Source of the DNA: Ectothiorhodosinus mongolicus
GTDB lineage: Bacteria; Pseudomonadota; Gammaproteobacteria; Ectothiorhodospirales; Ectothiorhodospiraceae
Reading direction: 5' to 3'
Assembly (NCBI RefSeq): GCF_022406875.1
Contig: NZ_CP023018.1
Location: forward strand, 1,944,576 to 1,995,095
Length of the DNA: 50,520 nucleotides
Shown: piece after piece, positions 17,236 through 27,459 of the stretch
How positions within the stretch are numbered: position 1 is the first letter of the stretch
Layout of the letters: each line of letters opens with the position of its first letter
Program-made: the position numbers and the translations under genes
The notes under the pieces: model-generated
Database searches by the model: none
Seen by the model: only the letters and a program-made list of their open reading frames with translations
What the model was told of the DNA's origin: nothing

Positions 17236-18174
17236 ATGTCACTGTCTGAATCTAACTTGAGCTCAAAGCGTACCCCATCTTTCATTAGCTTGTTTCCGCT
17301 GTGGGCGATTATTTTTACTGGGCTCGCTCTCTGGCAGCCGGCGCTTTTCGCCTCTGGTCGCGACCTGATCGTGCCTTTGCTGGGGCTGGTGATGTTTGGT
17401 ATGGGTATGACCCTAACCTGGCAAAATTTTCGGGACGTGTTAGCCAGGCCATCGTATTTGGGCTTGGGCTTAAGCTTGCAATACCTGATTATGCCGCTGG
17501 CCGCTCTGGCTGTGGGTTTGGCGCTTAATCTACCGCCGGCTTTGATTGCCGGTATGGTGCTTGTCGGGGCTAGTCCTGGAGGGACGGCATCGAATGTGGT
17601 GAGCTATCTCGCCAAGGGCGATGTTGCTTTGTCGATCACCCTGACCACAGCTTCAACTTTGGTCGCGGTCATCGCTACGCCGTTGCTGACATTGATTTTG
17701 GTGGGCGAGCGCGTGCCCGTTCCTGTGTTGGGCATGCTGCAATCCATCTTTCAGATGGTGATTTTGCCGGTAGCCTTGGGCGTGACCATCAATCAATTTT
17801 TCGGCGCTCGGTTGCAGCCTATCAAACCCCTATTTCCGCTGATTTCCGTGGTTGCGATCGTGGCCATCATCGCGATTATTGTTGGCCTTAATAGCGATAA
17901 CATCGCGCAGATGGGCGCCCTAGTGGCTTTAGCAGTGGTGTTACATAACGCTCTGGGTCTCGGTGGAGGCTACGCGGCTGGCTGGTGGTTGACTCGAGAC
18001 CACAAAATCGCGCGCACCTTGGCCATCGAGGTGGGTATGCAAAACTCCGGCCTTGCGGTCGCCCTGGCCGTCAAGCATTTCAGTGTGGCGGCAGCATTGC
18101 CGGGGGCTCTGTTCTCCATCTGGCACAATATTTCCGGTTCACTGCTTGCCGCGATCTGGTCACGCCGGCAATAA
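17236..18174 (+). CDS. Bile acid:sodium symporter (BASS) family transporter
   Basis: 312 residues and about ten hydrophobic segments. The family's unwound-helix signatures are present: GASPGGTASNVVSYLAKGD and EVGMQNSGLA, which hold the Na+-binding residues in this fold. Bacterial relatives carry organic anions such as pyruvate, pantoate or bile acids with Na+; the substrate cannot be read here. ATG 17236 (MSLSES) is preferred to ATG 17218, because a TATATT box at 17224-17229 would place transcription initiation near 17236, and no Shine-Dalgarno sequence is visible. The mRNA may be leaderless. A triple repeat follows the stop. Confidence 0.87.
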   Translation: MSLSESNLSSKRTPSFISLFPLWAIIFTGLALWQPALFASGRDLIVPLLGLVMFGMGMTLTWQNFRDVLARPSYLGLGLSLQYLIMPLAALAVGLALNLPPALIAGMVLVGASPGGTASNVVSYLAKGDVALSITLTTASTLVAVIATPLLTLILVGERVPVPVLGMLQSIFQMVILPVALGVTINQFFGARLQPIKPLFPLISVVAIVAIIAIIVGLNSDNIAQMGALVALAVVLHNALGLGGGYAAGWWLTRDHKIARTLAIEVGMQNSGLAVALAVKHFSVAAALPGALFSIWHNISGSLLAAIWSRRQ

Positions 18175-18178
18175 AAAT

Positions 18179-18226
18179 GGGGTACGACCCCAAATGGGGT
18201 CTGACCCCATTTTGGGGTCGTACCCC
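18179..18226. repeat. 13-bp repeat, triple copy
   Basis: GGGGTACGACCCC (18179), GGGGTCTGACCCC (18196) and GGGGTCGTACCCC (18214), spaced by A/T-rich linkers. They fill most of the gap between the BASS transporter gene and the M20 peptidase gene. The first and last copies are inverted relative to each other. Confidence 0.92.
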
Positions 18227-18253
18227 ATCAGTGGTTTGGCATAGAATCGCGCT

Positions 18254-19663
18254 ATGAAACCAGAAATGTCGGCTAATATCGCCAGCTACCTCGAGATCCA
18301 CCGCCAGCGCATGCTCGATGAGCTCTGCGATTTGTTGCGCATTCCTTCGGTGAGTGCGGATTCAAAACATCGCGATGATGTGAGAAGCGCCGCCCAATGG
18401 CTTATGGAGCGCATCAGTGAACTCGGTCTGGAACCCGAGCTATGGGAGACGCGCGGCCACCCGGTTGTGTTCGCTGAACATCTCGTCGACAAAAACCTAC
18501 CGACGCTCCTGATGTACGGGCATTACGACGTTCAGCCCCCGGATCCGCTGGAACTTTGGGATACGCCGCCATTTGAGCCGACCATCAAAACCACGTCCAT
18601 CCACCCCGAAGGTGCGATCTTCGCGCGCGGGGCCTGTGATGACAAAGGCCAGATGTACATGCACATCAAGGCGTTAGAGGTGCTTAAAGCTCAAGGTGGC
18701 GGGCTGCCCTGCAACATCAAGCTACTGATCGAAGGTGAGGAGGAGGTGGGCTCAGCGCACCTAGCTGAGACCATCCAAGAACACCGTAACCGCTTGGATT
18801 GCGACCTGGTCTTGATATCCGACACCGACATGATCAGCCGCGAGCTACCCTCCATCTGCGTCGGCCTGCGCGGCCTGAGCTATCTCGAAGTGCGCGTTGA
18901 TGGCCCCTCACGCGACCTACACTCGGGCATGTATGGCGGTGCGGTAGACAACCCCGCCAACGTTCTGGCGCGCATGATCGCCAAGCTGCATGATGACCAA
19001 GGCCGCATCGCCATCCCCGGTTTTTACGACGAGGTCGCCGAACTGTCGCAACAAGAGCGCGCCGCTCTATCCCGAGCGCCGTTCAACGAAAATGAGTATC
19101 GCGAATCCATCGGCCTGTCGGCAGTCTTTGGCGAAGCGGGTTACAGCGTGCCCGAGCGTGTTTCCATTCGTCCCAGCCTAGACGTCAACGGCATGTGGTC
19201 TGGATACACCGGCGAGGGTGCCAAAACCGTCCTGCCCGCCACCGCCCATGCGAAAATCTCCATGCGCCTGGTGCCCGATCAAAATCCACGGAAACTCACC
19301 GAACTGTGCGCGAACTATTTAAAGCAAATCGCCCCACCCACCGTGAAGGTGACCATCACACCGCACCACGGCGGTATGCCCTACGTGGCACCCCTGGACA
19401 CGCCGGCCTACCAAGCCGCCAGTGAAGCCATGCAAATGACCTTCGGCATTGAGCCAGTTCCCGTGCGCGGTGGTGGCAGTATCCCCATCGTGCCGCTGTT
19501 CGAAGAGCTGCTCGGTGCCAAGTCTTTATTGATGGGTTTTGGGCTTGCCAGTGACGCCATTCACTCACCTAATGAACACTATGGCGTTTTTAATTTCTTC
19601 AAGGGAATTGAGACGTTATCAGTGTTTCTTAATCAATATTCGACATCAAGCGAGCGCGCATGA
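18254..19663 (+). CDS. M20-family metallodipeptidase (CPG2/carnosinase-like)
   Basis: 469 residues, cytoplasmic. Di-zinc ligands can be seen: His and Asp in LLMYGHYDVQPPD, Asp in GACDDKGQM, the catalytic/ligand Glu pair in EGEEEVGS, Asp in SDTDM, and the terminal His in HSPNEHYG. The dimerisation (lid) domain lies between about residues 210 and 350. It probably hydrolyses dipeptides or related amides; the exact substrate is unknown. ATG 18266 is a possible alternative start. The stop overlaps the start of the next gene by four bases (ATGA), indicating translational coupling. Confidence 0.92.
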   Translation: MKPEMSANIASYLEIHRQRMLDELCDLLRIPSVSADSKHRDDVRSAAQWLMERISELGLEPELWETRGHPVVFAEHLVDKNLPTLLMYGHYDVQPPDPLELWDTPPFEPTIKTTSIHPEGAIFARGACDDKGQMYMHIKALEVLKAQGGGLPCNIKLLIEGEEEVGSAHLAETIQEHRNRLDCDLVLISDTDMISRELPSICVGLRGLSYLEVRVDGPSRDLHSGMYGGAVDNPANVLARMIAKLHDDQGRIAIPGFYDEVAELSQQERAALSRAPFNENEYRESIGLSAVFGEAGYSVPERVSIRPSLDVNGMWSGYTGEGAKTVLPATAHAKISMRLVPDQNPRKLTELCANYLKQIAPPTVKVTITPHHGGMPYVAPLDTPAYQAASEAMQMTFGIEPVPVRGGGSIPIVPLFEELLGAKSLLMGFGLASDAIHSPNEHYGVFNFFKGIETLSVFLNQYSTSSERA

Positions 19664-21018
19664 ACGCACCCAAGCCACAGTCTGAATCGCGCCGCTGGAT
19701 CCTGCCGGCCGCACTCATTGGCGTCTTATTGTTAATCTGGGTCGGGGATAGAGCCATGCACCGCATGGCAGAGCGCCAAGTCGCCGAAGTGCTGGCTGAA
19801 CTGACCTCACAGACGCCACACGAGGGGGGGCTGCACCTCGTCTGGGCGGACTATGACTCCAGCACGGGCGAAGTCGATTACCTCCTGCGCTATGGCACGG
19901 ATTGGGACATGCCAGGCACCGCCCACGTTAAAACTCGCGGCATTCTCAGCATTCTTGGAGTCGTCGCCAGTATTCAAGGCGAAAAATCCCTCAGCCCAGA
20001 GGTCAGGGCAGTGCTACCGGATTTCGCCACCGATCATTGGTTGGACTATGCATTAGAGATTCACTGGCGCGGCGCCCATCAGCTCCACGCCGCCGGCGCC
20101 CCCTATCAGGGTGTCTTTCTCAGCGATTCGGGCATTCGGCAGGGGCAGCTTGCCTGGCGCGCATGGAACGTCACTTTGGAGCTGGCCAGTGATGGATCAG
20201 GGCAAATGGCTGCAAGCTTTCCGCGCATCTGGATCAAACAAGATGCTGGTGATCGCGTGGATAGCTTACTCGAGGGACTCGAGATCTTCCTCAAGGCGCC
20301 CGATATCCGCGATATTGAGGGACTGTTGGGGGAAGGGGAGCTGGCGTTTTCGCGCTGGTCATTTGCGGATCTGAGTGAGAACCTTCGCCTTGATCAATTT
20401 CGCCTGAGTAATGCTTCTCAGCTTTCGGATGATCGCCTAAACAGTTCCTGGCAACTCACTATGGGCCGCTTCGCGCGCGAACGCGAACGCGAAGTCTTTT
20501 GGGACGCGTTTGATCTGCAGTTCGATTCCGATGTGGATTTTGAGTCCATGCGTCGCTACATGGCCCTCGATGAATCCATGCGCGTGCTTGGCCTGATCGA
20601 CCTGTTGCGTCAGGGCGGTCGATTGGGCATCGAAAAGCTGCATGTGCAGCATGACAGCCTGGGACGATTAGACACGTCGTTAACGGTGCAGCTGCAGCCC
20701 AATCGCATGACCCCCGGCGATTGGCCCGGCCTGATCCAAGCGCTCGCTGGCAGTGCCAACTTCAGTGTCGATCGCCCGTTGATGCAGGAGATACTCCGCG
20801 CCGGAGTTCGCACGGAAAACCCTCATCTGGATGAACGCGCGGTCGAGCGCCGTATGCAGCAACAGTGGTTGCAGTGGTCGATTGTCTTGCCGCTGTTGCC
20901 CATCACCACACGCTGGGACGACGACGGCTTCGATCTTTCCATGGACCTTAATGCCGGCATCATCAGCGTCGACGGCCGCCGCGTCATGAACTTCAACGAC
21001 CTCGCCCGGCTCTTTTAA
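19660..21018 (+). CDS. Membrane-anchored DUF945 (YdgA)-like protein
   Basis: 452 residues. An N-terminal signal anchor (WILPAALIGVLLLIWVGD) is followed by a long periplasmic domain rich in beta strands. The weak repetition of strand-rich units, the N-terminal anchor and the closing AGIISVDGRRVMNFNDL resemble DUF945/YdgA proteins. No catalytic motif is visible. It is translationally coupled to the dipeptidase. Assignment to DUF945 is an inference from overall pattern. The stop is followed after 3 nt by a repeat-derived start of the MFS ORF. Confidence 0.55.
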   Translation: MNAPKPQSESRRWILPAALIGVLLLIWVGDRAMHRMAERQVAEVLAELTSQTPHEGGLHLVWADYDSSTGEVDYLLRYGTDWDMPGTAHVKTRGILSILGVVASIQGEKSLSPEVRAVLPDFATDHWLDYALEIHWRGAHQLHAAGAPYQGVFLSDSGIRQGQLAWRAWNVTLELASDGSGQMAASFPRIWIKQDAGDRVDSLLEGLEIFLKAPDIRDIEGLLGEGELAFSRWSFADLSENLRLDQFRLSNASQLSDDRLNSSWQLTMGRFAREREREVFWDAFDLQFDSDVDFESMRRYMALDESMRVLGLIDLLRQGGRLGIEKLHVQHDSLGRLDTSLTVQLQPNRMTPGDWPGLIQALAGSANFSVDRPLMQEILRAGVRTENPHLDERAVERRMQQQWLQWSIVLPLLPITTRWDDDGFDLSMDLNAGIISVDGRRVMNFNDLARLF

Positions 21019-21021
21019 GTA

Positions 21022-22251
21022 ATGGGATTTAACCGATGGGGTACGACCCCATTTTTTTACAACAAATGGGGTCGCACCCCATTTCTTAGGGCACACCCGT
21101 TAGCGGTGATCGTCTTTGCCCAGGTCTGCGGCACCTCGCTGTGGTTTAGCATCAACGGCGTTTGGCTGGGCATGGCGGACACCTTAGCGCTGAGTCACAA
21201 CGATCTGGGTCGGCTCACGCTGGCCGTGCAAGCCGGATTCATTACGGGCACTTTGATACTCGCCGTCAGCGGCCTAGCCGACCGATTTCGCGCCAGCCGC
21301 ATCTTCCTCACAGCTTGCCTTCTTGGCGCGCTCGTCAACGCGGCCTTCGTCTGGGTAGCCGGCGACCCCGCGCTTAACACGCTGCTGCGGTTTCTGACTG
21401 GAATGGCTCTGGGCGGCATTTATCCGCTGGGCATGAAGCTGGTGATCAGCTGGACGCCGAAACACACGGGCGCTGCGCTCAGCTGGCTGGTGGGCATGCT
21501 GACCCTTGGCACGGCCTTGCCGCACCTGCTTCTGGCAGCCAGCTTTGACCTGCATTGGCAGTGGCCTCTCTTAGCATCATCTGTCTTAGCACTTGTCGGC
21601 GGCCTGGTGATTTATGGGCTAGGGGAGGGCGAGCATCTACCCGCACGCAGCCCACGGGTGAGCCTAAAACAAGGCCTGGCAGCACTGCGCTCGAGGCGAT
21701 TCCTCGCTGTGGCAGGCGGGTATTTTGGGCATTGTTGGGAGTTATACGCTTTCTGGATGCTGGCGCCGCTGTTGGTGGCAGTGCAAGTCATGCGCCTTGA
21801 ATGGAGCGCATCTTGGGTGCCCTGGCTGGCTTTTGCCATCATTGGCATTGGGCTGTGGGGCTGTGTGATGGGTGGCTGGCTGAGCCGGCACTGGGGCAGC
21901 TATTCCGTGGCGCGCATCGCCCTCGTTGTCTCCGGTGCGCTGTGCTTGTTGTACCCCTTGCTCACCCACCTGCCGCCTCTAGTGCTGATCGCGTTATTGC
22001 TGATTTGGGGCTTTATGGTTATCGCTGACTCGCCACAATTCTCGGCTATGGCTGCTGCCAGCGCCCCTCAGGACCGCGTGGGCGCCTCGCTCGCGGTGAT
22101 GAATGCTATCGGCTTTGCTCTCACCATCCCACCCATCTACATCACCAGCCTGTGGTGGACTAGCCTGCAAGACTACGTCATCTGGCTGTTATTGCCCGGC
22201 CCGATCTTGGGCCTCATCGCCTTGCATCGGTACTCTCATTCGGGTGAATAA
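21022..22251 (+). CDS. Major facilitator superfamily transporter
   Basis: 409 residues with 12 predicted helices. The motif-A-like loop is GLADRFRASR, between helices 2 and 3. The helix-4/5 stretch GMALGGIYPLGMKLVISW is typical of MFS sugar/organic-solute carriers. The substrate is unknown. The first 23 residues (two WG(T/R)TPF units) come from repeat DNA. The native protein probably began near HPLAVIVFAQVCG, perhaps at GTG 21109, so the annotated ATG 21022 is uncertain. The 3' end overlaps the convergent rlmKL gene by 38 bp. Confidence 0.87.
   Translation: MGFNRWGTTPFFYNKWGRTPFLRAHPLAVIVFAQVCGTSLWFSINGVWLGMADTLALSHNDLGRLTLAVQAGFITGTLILAVSGLADRFRASRIFLTACLLGALVNAAFVWVAGDPALNTLLRFLTGMALGGIYPLGMKLVISWTPKHTGAALSWLVGMLTLGTALPHLLLAASFDLHWQWPLLASSVLALVGGLVIYGLGEGEHLPARSPRVSLKQGLAALRSRRFLAVAGGYFGHCWELYAFWMLAPLLVAVQVMRLEWSASWVPWLAFAIIGIGLWGCVMGGWLSRHWGSYSVARIALVVSGALCLLYPLLTHLPPLVLIALLLIWGFMVIADSPQFSAMAAASAPQDRVGASLAVMNAIGFALTIPPIYITSLWWTSLQDYVIWLLLPGPILGLIALHRYSHSGE
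21038..21080. repeat. 13-bp repeat, two copies at the start of the MFS gene
   Basis: GGGGTACGACCCC at 21038-21050 and GGGGTCGCACCCC at 21068-21080 (one change), both flanked by AT tracts. They are read in frame as WGTTPFF and WGRTPFL, giving the first ~23 residues of the MFS ORF. Confidence 0.9.
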
Positions 22252-24409
22252 ACCAGCATTGGTGGATGCGCTGATGGCGCTTGAAATCGGCCGGAATTGA
22301 CCAAGCGCTGCGATCCTCAATGCGAAACTCTTGCGAGAGCGCAGGGTCGAGTTTAAAGCCGCGGCGGTTGTTGGAAAAAATGAGGATTCCATTGGGGCTC
22401 AATAGGCTCGCGGCAGCACGAATCAGCTCGGCATGGTCACGCTGAATATCCAAGTCACCCTCCATGCGCTTAGAGTTCGAAAAGCTGGGCGGGTCGAGAA
22501 AAATCAGATCAAAAGATTCCCGACACTGGTTAAGCCATTCCCGACAGTCGGCGCGACCCAATTGGTGACGGGGGCTATTGCATTGATTGAGATTTAAATT
22601 TTCCTGCGTCCAGTCCAGATAGGTGGGGGATAGATCCACACTGGTGGTAGCACTGGCGCCTCCCAAGGCCGCATGGATGGTCGCCGCGCCGGTATAACAA
22701 AACAAATTCAAGAAGCGCTTACCGCGGGCATTCTCCCCAATCCAGGTGCGCACCGGCCGATGATCCAAAAACAGCCCCGTGTCCAAATAATCCGTCAAGT
22801 TCACCCAAAGTCGGCACGGACCCTCGCGCACCTCTAACATTCGGCCTTGTTCATTCAAGCGCCGATACTGGCTTACGCCGCGCTGGCGTTGCCGGACTTT
22901 GAGCACCAGTTGGGCAGGATCCGTATCTAGCGTCTCGGGAAGAACACTTAGAGCAGCGCGCAGTCGGGCTTGAGCGCGATGCGGATCGATACTGGCCGGG
23001 GCAGCATATTCCTGCACATGCAGCCAGCGTCCCTCATCCGTCTCGTAAATGTCGACGGCTAGGGCATATTCCGGGATATCCGCATCATAAACGCGGTAAC
23101 AGCCAACACCTTCACGCGTCAGCCATTTTTTCAGCTGCCGCTGATTTTTCAACAGGCGATTCACCAGATCTTGGGCGGGTGCATGATCTTGACTGCCGGC
23201 GTGTTCAGCAATCTCGAAACGCTCCAGCCGGCATTCGATGGGACCATTAAACATCTGCCAGCTCTTCTCGGGCTTAAGCCCCAGCTGACAACCAGCGCCA
23301 TTAAGTACAATCGCCCGCCATCCCCCGAAATGGCTTTTCAGGGTCTGACCCAAACGCAGATAAAGCGGCATGAGCTCATGATTCTCGCCCAAACGTTCGC
23401 CGTAGGGCGGATTGGTGGCGACTAACCCGGGAGGTGACCCTTCGGGCGGTCGAGCCTGAGCGATTTCGCGGCGCTCCACCATGACCCGATCTGCCAGACC
23501 AGCGCGTTGCAGATGTTCACGCGTAGCTGCCACCGCTTGTTCATCCTGATCGAACCCCATGATCATCGGCATGGTATGCAGGCCGCGCTCCTGCCGCTCC
23601 AGCGCCTCGTCTAGAAGTTCTTTCCAAGCGGCATCATCATGGCCGAGCCAGCCCCGAAAGCCAAAACGCGTGCGCATAAGACCGGGTGCGCTGTCACTGG
23701 CCATCCAGGCGGCTTCGATTAGCAAGGTGCCAGAGCCGCACATCGGATCAACAAATCCGCCGCCTTTGGCCGCCAGCTCAGGCCAGTTCGCCCGAATCAA
23801 CATGGCAGCCGCCAGGTTTTCTTTCAGCGGTGCCGCGCGCCCATGCTGGCGATAACCGCGCCGGTGTAGACTCTCGCCGGCCAAATCAATGGCCACCGTG
23901 ACCGCATCCTCAACCATGTGTACGTTAATGCGCAGGTCGGGGTGCTCAATATCCACCGACGGCCGAGCGCCCGTGCGTTCCCGCATCTGATCCACCACGG
24001 CGTCTTTGACTCGCTGTTCGGCGAAGCGGCTGTGGCTGATGTGCGCGCGTACCCCGGTGAAGTTCACCGCAAGCGTGGCCTCGGGTCGCAAGTGCTCCGC
24101 CCAGTTGATGTTCTGTACGCCCTGATAAAGCTCTTGATCATCTTGAGCGCGAAATTGCGTCAGCGAGAGCAGGACACGATTGGCCAGCCGCGACCACAAA
24201 CACGCTCGATAGCCTGCTGACAAGCTTCCGGTAAAGGCCACGCCACCGCGCTGTACGCGCACCTCCTCAAGACCCAGGGATTTCAGCTCGGCAGCCAGAA
24301 GTTCTTCTAGTCCATGCGGGGCGGTTGCAAAAAAGTGACGCATATTTAGGTGGTTACGCTCGATCTTGTGGCCAGCGGTGCGTTTGTGAGGCGCTTTGAC
24401 TGGAGCCAT
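22214..24409 (-). CDS. rlmKL: Bifunctional 23S rRNA methyltransferase RlmKL (m2G2445 / m7G2069)
   Basis: 731 residues; the E. coli protein has 702. It modifies domain V of 23S rRNA using S-adenosylmethionine. Order: THUMP domain (about 70-180), RlmL-type methyltransferase with DPMCGSGTLLIEAAW and ATNPPYGERL, then RlmK-type methyltransferase with FLNLFCYTGAATIHAA and LIFLDPPSFSNSKRM. The fused form is typical of Gammaproteobacteria. ATG 24409 follows AAGG at a 4-nt spacing. ATG 24343 (MRHFFATAPHG) matches the usual family start better, and the extra 22 residues are Lys/Arg/His-rich. Confidence 0.97.
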   Translation of the reverse strand: MAPVKAPHKRTAGHKIERNHLNMRHFFATAPHGLEELLAAELKSLGLEEVRVQRGGVAFTGSLSAGYRACLWSRLANRVLLSLTQFRAQDDQELYQGVQNINWAEHLRPEATLAVNFTGVRAHISHSRFAEQRVKDAVVDQMRERTGARPSVDIEHPDLRINVHMVEDAVTVAIDLAGESLHRRGYRQHGRAAPLKENLAAAMLIRANWPELAAKGGGFVDPMCGSGTLLIEAAWMASDSAPGLMRTRFGFRGWLGHDDAAWKELLDEALERQERGLHTMPMIMGFDQDEQAVAATREHLQRAGLADRVMVERREIAQARPPEGSPPGLVATNPPYGERLGENHELMPLYLRLGQTLKSHFGGWRAIVLNGAGCQLGLKPEKSWQMFNGPIECRLERFEIAEHAGSQDHAPAQDLVNRLLKNQRQLKKWLTREGVGCYRVYDADIPEYALAVDIYETDEGRWLHVQEYAAPASIDPHRAQARLRAALSVLPETLDTDPAQLVLKVRQRQRGVSQYRRLNEQGRMLEVREGPCRLWVNLTDYLDTGLFLDHRPVRTWIGENARGKRFLNLFCYTGAATIHAALGGASATTSVDLSPTYLDWTQENLNLNQCNSPRHQLGRADCREWLNQCRESFDLIFLDPPSFSNSKRMEGDLDIQRDHAELIRAAASLLSPNGILIFSNNRRGFKLDPALSQEFRIEDRSAWSIPADFKRHQRIHQCWFIHPNESTDARR

Positions 24410-24521
24410 AATACCTTGAAAATCCAGTGCTCAGCCGAGTGAAGTGTCTTTTGTGCGACCAACCCATAGGGTCTGTCACCTATTTTGGGTGGCTGAGCGT
24501 CAAGTTGTAAGAAGGGTGTCG

Positions 24522-25106
24522 ATGGCGAACGATATAAAGCGCTGCGCTTGGTGCGCGCAGGTACCGGAATTAATTCACTACCATGACACTGAGTGGGGCT
24601 TTCCGGTTTACGACGATCAGCACTTGTTTGAAAAGATATGTCTCGAGATTTTTCAATGCGGCTTGAGTTGGCGAACGGTATTGGAAAAACGCTCGAGACT
24701 GCGCCTGGTCTTTCACGGCTTTGAGCATGAGCGCATGGCTAGGATGACAGACGATGATGTCGAGCGTCTGATGCAAGATGCCGGCATCATTCGTCATCGC
24801 GGCAAGATTCGCGCGGTGATTCACAACGCGGCACGGGTGCCACGTTTATTAGAGGAGGAGGGCTCGCTCGCGAGTTTTATTTGGCGCTTTGCACCCGATG
24901 ATTCAGTGGCGCATGTACCTCAAAGCGTCACAACCTCGCCTGAGTCGTTAGCTCTAGCGAAGGCCCTAAAAAGCCGCGGTTGGAAGTTTGTGGGCCCCAC
25001 CAATATGTATGCCTTCATGCAATCGATGGGTTTGATCAATGATCACGAGACCGATTGCGCTATCCGAGACCAGGTATTTCAGGCCAGGGCGGCGCTTAAT
25101 TCATAA
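24522..25106 (+). CDS. tag: DNA-3-methyladenine glycosylase I
   Basis: 194 residues (family about 187). It removes N3-methyladenine from alkylated DNA in base-excision repair. Zn ligands are conserved: the N-terminal RCAWC and the C-terminal His/Cys in INDHETDC. The glycosylase core has YHDTEWGFPVYDDQHLFE and FQCGLSWRTVLEKR. ATG 24522 is chosen because GAAGGG lies just upstream and the protein then begins MANDIKRCAWC, as in the family; the frame is open further upstream to 24444. Confidence 0.96.
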   Translation: MANDIKRCAWCAQVPELIHYHDTEWGFPVYDDQHLFEKICLEIFQCGLSWRTVLEKRSRLRLVFHGFEHERMARMTDDDVERLMQDAGIIRHRGKIRAVIHNAARVPRLLEEEGSLASFIWRFAPDDSVAHVPQSVTTSPESLALAKALKSRGWKFVGPTNMYAFMQSMGLINDHETDCAIRDQVFQARAALNS

Positions 25107-25181
25107 AGGGAGTGCGCCTCATGTTCTGGCGACAGCAAAGAAATTGACGCGGCAGATGGACCTTCCAGGGGTTGGAGTTCC

Positions 25182-27443
25182 CTATTTGAGGGTCATGGGT
25201 GCGGACCAGTTGCGTAAGCGCAAGGCGTTGCCCAGGACGAAGAGCGAGGACAATGCCATCGCCCCGGCCGCAAAGATGGGTGAGAGCAGGATGCCAAAGG
25301 CGGGCCAAAGCACCCCGGCGGCAACAGGGATCAGCGCGGTGTTATACGCAAATGCCCAGAACAAGTTTTGCCGGATATTGCGAATAGTCGCTTTCGACAG
25401 TGCAATCGCATTGGGCACACCGCGCAGAGAGCCCGACATGAGCACCACATCGGCAGCCTCGATGGCGACATCGGTGCCGGTGCCGATAGCGAGCCCGACA
25501 TCCGCCTCGGCCAGCGCCGGGGCATCATTGATACCATCACCCACGAATGCCAGCCGCCCATGCGCCGCTTTCAGGTCGCGCACGGCAACCAGTTTGCCTT
25601 CGGGCAGGACCTCGGCGACTACATGGTCAATGCCAAGCTGGCGCGCGATGGCGTCCGCAGTGCGTTGATTGTCACCGGTAACCATAGCGACCTTCAGCCC
25701 AAGATGATGCAGCGTGCGGATGGCTTCGGGCGTTTGCGATTTAATGGGGTCGGCCACGGCGATAATCGCGGCGAGTTTTCCGTCAATGGCGGCATAGAGC
25801 GGCGTCTTGCCCTCATCGCCCATGCGCGCCGCCGTTTCCGCGAATATACCCACGTCAAGGCCAAGGCGGGCCATGTAGCGATCTGCCCCGATCTCGACGC
25901 GCGCGCCCCCGGCCTGTGCGGCAACGCCAAAACCGGTGATGCCCTCAAATTGGGTGACATCAGGCAGCGTGAGTCCATGCGCCGCCTCTACGATAGCACG
26001 CCCAATGGGGTGTTCAGATTTGGCCTCGACCGCCGCAATCTGCGCCAGCACTGTGTTGCGCTCAAATCCGTCAGCCAGTTCCAGATCGGTCAGCTTGGGT
26101 GCGCCCTCGGTTAGTGTGCCGGTCTTATCGAAAGCCACCACGCGCGCTTCCTTTAAGAGTTGCAGCGCCTCACCCTTGCGAAACAGCACGCCCGTCTCGG
26201 CGCCGCGGCCTGTTCCCACCATAATCGAGGTGGGCGTAGCCAGCCCCATGGCGCAGGGGCAGGCAATGATCAGTACCGCGACCGCGTTGACCAGCCCGAA
26301 AGTCAGCGCCGGGGCAGGGCCAAAACTGAACCAGATCATGAATGTGATTAGAGCGACTGTGATCACAGCAGGTACGAACCAGAGGGTTACCTGGTCCACG
26401 ATCGCTTGAATCGGCAGCTTCGCACCTTGGGCGGATTCTACTAAGCGGATAATCTGCGCCAACATGGTGTCAGCCCCAACAGCGGTGGCACGTAAGGCCA
26501 ACGCACCAGTCTGATTGACCGTGCCACCCACCACCATCGCGCCCGCACGCTTTTCCACTGGCACAGGCTCGCCCGTAATCATTGACTCATCGACATAGCT
26601 CTCGCCCTCGATGACTTCGCCATCCACCGGCACACGTTCGCCCGGGCGTAACTCAATCACATCGCCAGGTTGGACATCTGCCACCGGGATATCCAGACAA
26701 ACGCCATCGCGCCGCACCCTTGCGGTTTTCGCTTGTAGGCCGATCAACCGCTGAATCGCCTGCGAGGTGCGCCCCTTGGCACGCGCCTCTAACCAGCGTC
26801 CCAGCAGGATCAAGGTCACGATCACAGCGGCTGGTTCATAGTAGACATTGACAGTGCCCGGCGGCAGTAACTCGGGCGCAAAAGTGGCAACCACTGAGTA
26901 GAGAAACGCCGCCATCGTGCCGACGGCGACGAGACTGTTCATATCGGGAGCCCCACGTGCGAGTGCGGGAAAGCCGTGCGTGTAAAAACGAATACCGGGA
27001 AAAGCCATAACCAATGCGGTGAGCACGAATTGGATCAGCCAGCTGGTCTGCATCCCGATCGTGGACATGATCAGGTGATGTACTGCCGGGATAATGTGAG
27101 AGCCCATTTCGAGTGCGAACACGGGCAGGGTTAATGCTGCCGCGATCACCACGTCGCGTCGCAGAGTTGTGGCCTCAGCCTCGCGACGTTCGGCGAGCGT
27201 ATTGTCTTCGGAAACAGCCTGGGGAATACGCGCGTCATAGCCGACGCCATCAATCGCCGCGATCAAAGCGTCGATATCGGCAGTCCCTGTGACCGTCGCG
27301 CGCTCTGTCGCTAGGTTGACATGGGCTTGTACCACACCTGGCACGGCTTGCAGTGCGCGTTCGACGCGTCCGACACAAGACGCACAGTGCATCCCTTCAA
27401 TGGTCAGGGCGTGGGTAGCAAGAGGTTTGGCGGGAGCATTCAT
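25182..27443 (-). CDS. copA: Copper-exporting P1B-type ATPase
   Basis: 753 residues. One N-terminal heavy-metal-associated domain carries GMHCASC (Cys20, Cys23). The membrane CPC motif is at 395-397, preceded by the TGEP phosphatase motif (290-293). The phosphorylated Asp439 lies in DKTGTLTEG, followed by SEHPIGRA and [10 protein letters not shown]. Together these define Cu(I) export (CopA-type) from cytoplasm to periplasm. It lies 16 nt downstream of the photolyase-like gene on the same strand, so the two are probably cotranscribed. No CueR-type regulator is adjacent. Confidence 0.95.
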   Translation of the reverse strand: MNAPAKPLATHALTIEGMHCASCVGRVERALQAVPGVVQAHVNLATERATVTGTADIDALIAAIDGVGYDARIPQAVSEDNTLAERREAEATTLRRDVVIAAALTLPVFALEMGSHIIPAVHHLIMSTIGMQTSWLIQFVLTALVMAFPGIRFYTHGFPALARGAPDMNSLVAVGTMAAFLYSVVATFAPELLPPGTVNVYYEPAAVIVTLILLGRWLEARAKGRTSQAIQRLIGLQAKTARVRRDGVCLDIPVADVQPGDVIELRPGERVPVDGEVIEGESYVDESMITGEPVPVEKRAGAMVVGGTVNQTGALALRATAVGADTMLAQIIRLVESAQGAKLPIQAIVDQVTLWFVPAVITVALITFMIWFSFGPAPALTFGLVNAVAVLIIACPCAMGLATPTSIMVGTGRGAETGVLFRKGEALQLLKEARVVAFDKTGTLTEGAPKLTDLELADGFERNTVLAQIAAVEAKSEHPIGRAIVEAAHGLTLPDVTQFEGITGFGVAAQAGGARVEIGADRYMARLGLDVGIFAETAARMGDEGKTPLYAAIDGKLAAIIAVADPIKSQTPEAIRTLHHLGLKVAMVTGDNQRTADAIARQLGIDHVVAEVLPEGKLVAVRDLKAAHGRLAFVGDGINDAPALAEADVGLAIGTGTDVAIEAADVVLMSGSLRGVPNAIALSKATIRNIRQNLFWAFAYNTALIPVAAGVLWPAFGILLSPIFAAGAMALSSLFVLGNALRLRNWSAPMTLK

Positions 27444-27459
27444 CTGATGGTAATGGGGA

